DNA of 64,000 nucleotides from Apostichopus japonicus (Eukaryota > Echinodermata > Holothuroidea > Aspidochirotida > Stichopodidae), in contig NC_092568.1 of NCBI RefSeq assembly GCF_037975245.1, positions 4,227,001 through 4,291,000 of the forward strand, in the 5' to 3' direction. A program made the translations under genes and the position numbers. Below the pieces are notes generated by a model that had not been told where the DNA came from, searched no databases, and saw nothing but the letters and a program-made list of their open reading frames with translations. This document shows positions 57,339 to 64,000 of this stretch, piece by piece. Each line of letters starts with the position of its first letter. Position 1 is the stretch's first letter.

Positions 57339-59318
57339 GTAGTTCATCTGTCTACAGTGGTGATGTCATGTCAGGTGATGAGAGAAGCCTGGCTGAAACA
57401 GACCGCCAGTCAGTGATGACATCATCAGCGATATCCTCTCATGGGAGCTATTCAGGCTCGCAGGAATATTTCCCGCTAGAGGTATCACCGTCGTCCAGTA
57501 CAGGCAGAATCGCAGATACGAAGACGGGCACAGAACTAAAAACATTAGAAGAAGCTGTTTCTACTCAGCACGTTAGTCACATGGCTGCTGGGTCAGCATC
57601 TACACCCACCTCCAGCTCAGAAAAGATCTCTAGCTCAACGTCTAACTCCAGAAGTGTCTCTTCACCGACCGCTGCATCATGGGTAAAATTTGAGCGAGAG
57701 GTTCTCGGAGCTGTTCCCTCGTCTTCAGGTTCAGAAAACTCTTCCCCTGTTCACAGGTTACCGACAGATGTAAAACTAATGGAAACAGGCTTCAGTGAGC
57801 AGGCAACTTTACCATTAACAATTTTTCTTGGGGTGGGACCACACTTGTCACAGATGGACACCCTGCCATCTGACACGCCACTCCAGGATGTGGGAAATGT
57901 ACACAATTTGTACTCATCTGGTGGGATTGACACAAGGGGTATTGCTGTAGTATCCCCATCCCCTTCAAATCCATTTCGGGAAGATGTTCTACGACAGCAA
58001 CAATTACAGAAAAATCTGGCTGAACCTAATCAAAGCGCTAATCCTTTTGTCACCGGTATACCATCTTTGCCATCATGTACGTCTCCGTTGTGGGAAACAT
58101 TTACAGACAACTTTGAACCTCACAAAGTGCAAGTCCCGAGTAGTCCAGGTAATCCATTTAGTGTCGTTGAGCATGTTACAGTTCATCAACCTGGACCTGG
58201 ACCATATTCTCCTTCGGTTAATCAAAGTCACTCAGTGTTTGATGAGACAGATTTTGCCGCTCCCGGTGCAGAACCGTCTGCTCAAACAAAGGATCAATTC
58301 CCTTCGATGTCAGATGATCCCCGGTCCAATCAGCTCAAGGTCGTTCCGACTGCAACAGTATCTCCCGTGAGGATTCAGGATACCGCCGCAAGTATAGAGG
58401 TGAAAAGCGGGCCCAGCCAAACACCACCCACAGGATTTGTCCAGGAGTACCCGCGGCTTTTGGAGGATCCGGAACAGGGGTGGTCTCTTATGTTAAGGTT
58501 TCCCGATAAAAAGAAATTGGCCGGGTCAAGAGAGTGGAAATCTGTTCATGCGAGACTCATTGAAGGTAGCGTACTTCAATTTTTCAATGACAGCGAGGAG
58601 AGGGATCCCTTCAAAGAGATTGCTCTGCAATGTAACTACGAATTCAGTCCTCTCAAACTCCAACCTTACGACGCGATGGGTAAAATCCACACCATCAAAC
58701 TTTTGTATGCATCCTTCAAGGAGAAGAGGAAACTCTCTGCCAAGGGATTCCACACAAGGGTGGTGGCTGTCGAACAGCTCCTGAAGGTGGGTTCCCAGAA
58801 CTACGAGAGTTTCCGCAACTTCATCTTTTCTGTGAACGAGGTGCTGATGAAACTGTCCTCCTTCAAGAGCGGAGGGAGTCACTACCACAACGATTCCATT
58901 ACCATCACTGTCGTGGACAGCTACCGCACCCTTCTGTCTCCCAACGGAGATTTACTGAAGCAAGCCGTTCACGTGGACATTTACTGCCTGGCATTTCTGT
59001 CGGGCAAATCAGAGTGTGCTATCGGTTTGAACGACATGCAGGTCAAAGGTGCTGAGGTCGTGTCCAAAAGGGACATCATCCCCAATAAGACAGATGTGTG
59101 GATTAAAATGGAGTTGGTGGATCTTCATAAGTGCTGTAACAAGAACGTATTTGTCGAGTCTCGATTCATCAGGTTCGACCCCGTCGACGCCTGTCGGTTT
59201 AAGCTTTTGTCCTTCGAAACGAAACCAAAGGAATGTCCAGAGTTGCCTCTGCTGGTCAAGGCCGCTGTCTCTGGGGAGGATGTCCACATCCAGTTTAGAG
59301 TTGATCTGTTGGCACCAG
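57339..59318 (+). CDS. Stonin-type endocytic adaptor, second coding exon (NPF motifs, SHD, MHD)
   Basis: Residues 267-926. In order: a Ser-rich region with SWVKFERE (Trp381), three NPF motifs (residues 477, 501, 538) that bind EH domains of Eps15/intersectin in this family, the stonin homology domain from about 648 (WSLMLRFPDKKK, ...HARLIEGSVLQFF...), and the mu-homology domain from about 785 (SITITVVDSY..., LSGKSECAIGLNDMQVKG, PNKTDVWIKM, FDPVDACRFKLLSF). The exon ends in phase 1 before gtgagt; the end of the MHD lies beyond the window. An open frame continues into the intron but is not coding. Domain order is diagnostic for stonin (STON/stoned B); the orthologue cannot be chosen between STON1 and STON2 by eye, but the NPF motifs favour the STON2/stoned-B type. 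Confidence 0.93.
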
Positions 59319-60574
59319 GTGAGTCGTCGCCATTGTCTCCTCTTGTTCTAATGTCACTTTTTTTAACAAGTATCTTTCAGCTGGCTACTTCTAGGCTATT
59401 ATCTAGTTTTGATTAGTCTTGTTTCATAATCAACAGTACTTACCATTTTAAATTTTGATGGTGCTGCTTCAATGGGTCCTTCATTGACAATACATTAACT
59501 TGCAAGATATATAAGCCAGTCTTCTTAATGTAGCATTCAGGACAATTACTTTTTCAATGTTAATTCAGTCACAGTTTTTTCCCAACATTTTCCATGGCAT
59601 ATAACATAACTGGAATAAACAGCATTAAAATGTCATCCTTTCACTTCATCACAAAGGTTTGGTAAATTATTTCATAGAAATTAAGCTCAGGACAAAGTTT
59701 ACCTTTTCTTTGCAAAATAAACAAAGTATTAACAATTTTAGACACAGCTATGTCTCATCTGAAATTGATCTCCATTTTTCACATTTTGCAATATTTCTAC
59801 CATTGGATGGTTGAATAATTGGGAATCTTCTTTCATTTGAATCACAGATTCTAAAGTGTCTTTATATGTTACACTGAAGTATGCTGTGACAAAGGATGCA
59901 ATACTGACTATTAAGGCCTGTATATTATATGCCACCTTTCGTTTACCAGCAACTTCTTGCTTTACAGTATGTAGGCATAGACTGTAGGTTGTAATATAGT
60001 TCCTGGTATGTGCAAACCATGTGATAGGGGTATTTCCTAGTATCACACTCACCCTATTTTCATACTGTAGAAATTTAGCCATACATTATTTTAAAAAAGT
60101 TCCAAAAGTCTTAACTGATCAGTTCACTTTATCAATATATTTGTTATCGCTACACCGTCTGTTGCTTGTTGCTTTATAGTGAGAGCTTCATATTCATAAC
60201 CTGGTTGTTTTACAGGTCATTCATGATTGGTTGAATACATTAGTTATGGTGTAAATGCCTAATTTATCAATGTTCTTAATTGTGGGATATGAGTGCAGGA
60301 TGCTGCAACAAAACAAACAGAAAGGAAATGATTTTATCACACCATAGTTTCACACAAATAGCTTCCATTTTAACTTCATTTTCCTGTACTATCAATCATA
60401 TGGATCTCTGATCATGTGAGCACATGATCATATGATTCATATCATGTGAATATACATTATTCCATGTGAGGGTTGCGTGCCGTAGGCAGGCAAGTTAGCT
60501 TATGTATGTGCGTATGCGTGTATTCGGTATATGTGTGCGTGCATATGTATGTGTTTGTGTGTGTATATGTGACG

Positions 60575-61030
60575 CCCTAGCTTGTAAACACGATACCTCA
60601 AGATGGGGAACCTCTGCAGTTCTCATGTTTGGCATCCCCATTATTCCCCATCATTGTACAGAGACACCATCATTTTTGGTGGAGGTCAACTGTCATAATT
60701 TGGGTCAGCAGAGGAGAAAATGTGGAAATCTAAAAACCGCTGTATCTCCAGGACCTGAACATCAAAGGAGCTCATATGCAAGATTGGATAGCCTTATGTA
60801 GTGTAAAGTTTTTGCACAATTTGATGTCGGTCTGAGTTCATTTAAGGTCACGAGGGATCCATACTTGACACCCTTGTACATAAACACAATATCTTCAGAT
60901 AGGAAACTTGACTGGCTCTCATATTTTGCATGTGGCTTCCCTATAATGAGTACAAGAACCTTATTGTTCTTGGTGTAGGTCAGTGGTTATTTGGGGTTAT
61001 CATACACACTAAAACGTCCAGGTTCCGTAA
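60575..61030 (+). repeat. Diverged tandem repeat
   Basis: Two units of about 270 bp share GTAAACACGATACCTCAAGAT / ATAAACACAATATCTTCAGAT-like and TTGGTGGAGGTCA / TTGGTGTAGGTCA phrases. A further piece (TTTGGGGTCAGCAGAGGTCA) follows the LINE end at about 61330. No coding function is apparent. Confidence 0.55.
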
Positions 61031-61059
61031 TTCTTTCTTACCTGCTCAAGGCAATACAC

Positions 61060-61306
61060 TTGTTTAACTCGCATGCCAAGCGATCTGGCCACAGTGTGTG
61101 ATCTGTCACTTGCAGCTCTCTGTGCTGCTTCCGTTACTGTTCTGGTTCTGCTTATTTAGTTTTATTCTCGTAGTTGTTCACTAATAGTTTGTTTATTGTA
61201 TGGTTTTGTTTGTATTCACTACTGTTTTATGTTTACTGTCGACGGGAAATAATTCCGTTTTTTGTTTTCTGAAATGGACAATAAAGTTTCTATCTATCTA
61301 TCTATT
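61060..61306 (+). mobile_element. LINE 3' end
   Basis: Ends with GACGGGAAATAATTCCGTTT, then AAATGGACAATAAAG and a short (TCTA)n tail. The hairpin-forming GGGAAATAA.TCC, the AATAAAG and the microsatellite tail are typical of CR1/L2-like LINE 3' ends. No coding part remains. Confidence 0.55.
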
Positions 61307-63402
61307 ATTTTGGGTGGGCGTCAAAGGTCATTTGGGGTCAGCAGAGGTCAGAATGTCAAAATATCAAATGGATCTCATCAGGTTAACTGTTGCAACTTTA
61401 TGCAAATTCAGCTCTTTTTTATTAGAGTGAGATTGCAAAATAAGTTCTACCAACAACAAACAACGTCCCTCTATCTTTCTTTCATCGTTGTGGTATTATA
61501 TGTCAATTCCCAGTCATCAAACCATGTACTGTAAGCACTGACTCTGTTTAGATTTATACTGCTCTCCATCTGCAGTATTAACTTCAGCCAGGGTTATCAG
61601 CTTGCAAACTACTCTTATGCTGCATATGTAATGTTTTAAAGGCAAGTAACCAGCATTTCCCTTTGGATTATTGTTGTCAACATGTTTAGAGTATTGGAAA
61701 AACAGTATTGGGAAGCAAAAGTGGAATAATCTGGAAAACTTACTTCAAATATTACAAAATAAAACACCATTATGTAAGTAAGCACCCTTAATCACCAAAA
61801 AAGTTTCTCAAAGGAGAAGGGGATACCTCCTCCTTCTTCACCTATACCCCTTCTCCCAAACCACAACATCTGCTATTGGAGGTGGTTGCCAAGGTCACCT
61901 TGCAAAAAAATGTTTGAATAATGGGGCTTTGATATATTTTAATTGTTAAGGTGACCTAACAAACAGATCAAGCACCTTCGAGTCGGAAGAATTAATGTTT
62001 CATCCTGCTTTGAAGATTTTAGTATATTTTTCTAGCTTATTACAAGGCTATATGATTTGGAGCCATTTGAAAGTTGCATTCCTTTACAATACAGTACATA
62101 CATGTACAGAAAGCTATTGCACTGTACATAGCACAGTAGTACTCTGGTATCATCGGAAAGTGACATGCTAGTGTATATCTCTAACTGCCAAGGGTGCAAT
62201 CTTTGGAGTGTAAGATAGTCAAGTATGTGCGTAAAGTGGGTTTGATATTTAGTCAAACAAAAAGCAGGTGTTGGTGACCCTTAACACATAACCTGATGAT
62301 AATGATGCATACTTAGCATTCTATTGCACATCTGTACATAGTGTGTTCACTTAATCCATATGGAAATTATCTGCACGGGTAAAGCAAAAGCAAAAGAACT
62401 TCAGCGTGAGGGAGTGTTTAGTCAATTTGGGTATGATAAAATGTACCTGGCTTTGTATTGTATGCATTGTTACTGTACTTGTAAACTATCCAAACGGCCT
62501 CTAGAGGTCTGATGATCGAGGCATCGTGCATAAAAAGTGTCATTCTTTGTCACTGGTTATTATTATTATTACTTAAAATTGGTTTCTAAGGGATGTAGGT
62601 ATTCAAAAGCTATGTCTTTGCTCTTCCTGTCTTTACACACATTGTGCTTTACACAGCTTTTGAAATATAGACTTGCTCCCCCCCCCCATCTTTTTGTTTT
62701 GGATTCTATTCACTTCACAGGGATATAGTGCCAAGAGTTTGGGTTTGGGGGAGAGAAGGGGGGGGGAGGTATGGTATCAGGTCTCAGATTAATGTTTAGT
62801 GATGGTAAAAATGCTGTCTGTGGAACCATTTCCATGTGAAAACCATCTTCGTGAAAGTAATTTGAAAGGCATACAGTAGCTTCCCCTCCCTTTCCTTCCC
62901 TTCTTAGTTGTAGGTGGACCTGCTTCCTCATCCTCCTGTCAAATCTGACCTTAATCTAATGACATAAGAATGCTAGCTTTTTATCTTCACAGTTAACTTG
63001 CATCCCTAAGAAACATGTAAATGATGTTCTTAGGACTAAGAGTGTTTCGTTGATATAGTACAATTAATATTTCTTTGGGAAATCATAAATCTGTATTTAT
63101 AACCAAACTTGAATAATCTTTTGGAGATTTGGAGAAGATTTTGGCATTTTTGTATAGAGAAAATTATTAAGCAACTGGATATACGATTTGCTGTCCCAAA
63201 TAAACCAAAACAATATATACCTTTGCAATTACGACGGAATCGGATTAAAATAATCCGACACGGATCAAAATAATCCGATTTTCTAAAACTTCTGCTCAAT
63301 TCAGCAGAAATCAGTAAGTCGCATTGACTTCACAACCATGCTGACACTCTTCTCTATAAAATAGTTTCAATTCCTGCTACTCCTTGTCACTTTCGGTGAT
63401 CA

Positions 63403-63441
63403 TGCACTGAAGAAGAGCTAGTTTTGCTCGAAAGCTCTGCA
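63403..63441 (+). ncRNA. Second hammerhead-ribozyme-like motif
   Basis: Same architecture as the motif at 1859. Stem I is TGCA (63403-63406) with TGCA (63438-63441). The core is CTGAAGA (63407-63413), then one extra A, stem II GAGC/GCTC with loop TAGTTTT (63415-63429), GAAA (63430-63433), a palindromic AGCT for stem III and C63437 as cleavage base. The stems differ in sequence from the first motif but pair equally well, which is covariation between copies. The extra core A leaves activity uncertain. Confidence 0.45.
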
Positions 63442-63561
63442 AAAACCAAACATTGGCTGTTTTACTTCCAATCACCTACCTAATTAAATAATTGTATCTC
63501 ACTCGAGATCCAGCCTTTCTCTAAATGCAGCATACTTGTTTAACAGTTTTAATTTTTTTGT

Positions 63562-63563
<2 letters not shown>

Positions 63564-63592
<29 letters not shown>
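63564..63592. repeat. (TA)n microsatellite
   Basis: Uninterrupted alternating TA stretch before TGTGGAG. No further feature. Confidence 0.9.
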
Positions 63593-63596
<4 letters not shown>

Positions 63597-63735
63597 GAGA
63601 ATAACCAAAGTTCTGATCTGGTGTTATTGGCTTTAGGAATATTAGGAGCCCATCAGGATCATTGTGGATGTTTCTTTAAAAATCCTAGTCAGATCTTTCT
63701 AGCAGTGCTACTACGTGTAAACTTGACTGAAATAT

Positions 63736-64000
63736 TGTACAGTATGTTCATTATTCTACAAAGACATATATTTACCATACACAGTGTACAGTACGCTCAT
63801 TATCCTATGTAGACATTTTGACATACTCACTGTACAGTATGCTCATTATCATATGTGGACATTTTTGCCATACATACTGTACACTGTGTACAGTATGCTC
63901 ATAATCCTATATGGACATTTTTTACATACAGTATATACTGTACACAGTGTACAGTATGCTCATCCTATGTGGACATTTTTGCCATACATACAGTATTGGA
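63736..64000. repeat. Minisatellite, unit ~60-65 bp
   Basis: Four to five copies of a unit with GTACAGTATGCTCATTATCC, TATGTGGACATTTTTGCCATA and a palindromic TACTGTACACTGTGTACAGTA-like part. It runs off the right end of the window. Confidence 0.88.

Larger units (their letters stand above)
59319..64000 (+). other. Stonin intron, continues past the window
   Basis: Starts with gtgagt and has no acceptor-exon pair matching the rest of the MHD in the window. Contains a 10-bp-arm palindrome (60409-60430), a diverged tandem repeat (60575-61030), a LINE 3' end (61060-61306), a hammerhead-like motif (63403-63441), a (TA)n tract (63564-63592) and a minisatellite (63736-64000). Confidence 0.7.

Noticed and set aside
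59319-59416. Continuation of the stonin open frame past 59318
   Set aside because: A gtgagt donor at 59319 is in the same phase as the first intron, and the following residues (Ser/Leu-rich, then stop) do not match the mu-homology domain.
4611-64000. CRISPR array
   Set aside because: The tandem repeats have no uniform repeat-spacer structure and the genes are clearly eukaryotic.

Overview
This is a eukaryotic, AT-rich, intron-rich genomic window. Gene content (a receptor tyrosine kinase, K2P potassium channels, a stonin endocytic adaptor), moderate introns and abundant hAT DNA transposons, tRNA-derived SINEs and Penelope-like motifs suggest a marine invertebrate, most plausibly an echinoderm such as a sea cucumber. 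The species is an inference; nothing in the sequence proves it.

Layout. (1) 1-9.65 kb: the 3' half of a receptor tyrosine kinase gene on the + strand, five coding exons with canonical splice sites, a stop at 8632 and a polyadenylation signal near 9646. Its introns hold a hammerhead-ribozyme-like motif and a ~2.1 kb GGAAT-containing tandem satellite. (2) 12.6-38.7 kb: a tandem segmental array with three intact two-exon K2P (KCNK-type) potassium-channel genes, each 378 residues, plus a fourth, channel-less partial unit at the right edge. The channels are nearly identical in the membrane and pore parts, but copy 3 is strongly diverged in the extracellular cap. The array has been invaded by nested hAT elements (15.4-18.4 kb), SINEs, a broken LINE (35.3-37.8 kb) and a THAP-domain pseudogene (27.9 kb). 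(3) 38.7-47.8 kb: intergenic DNA with more hAT elements showing terminal inverted repeats, several with clear 8-bp target duplications, some nested. (4) 47.87 kb to the right edge: a stonin gene (+ strand). A long acidic first coding exon and a second exon (57339-59318) carry WVxF and NPF endocytic motifs, the stonin homology domain and most of the mu-homology domain. The gene continues beyond the window. Its introns contain MITE copies, SINEs, a LINE 3' end, a second hammerhead-like motif and a minisatellite.

The three gene families are not functionally linked by the sequence; their adjacency looks like ordinary metazoan gene order. The most interesting signals are the cap-specific diversification of the tandem K2P genes and two hammerhead-like RNA folds that share the same unusual core and palindromic stem III.
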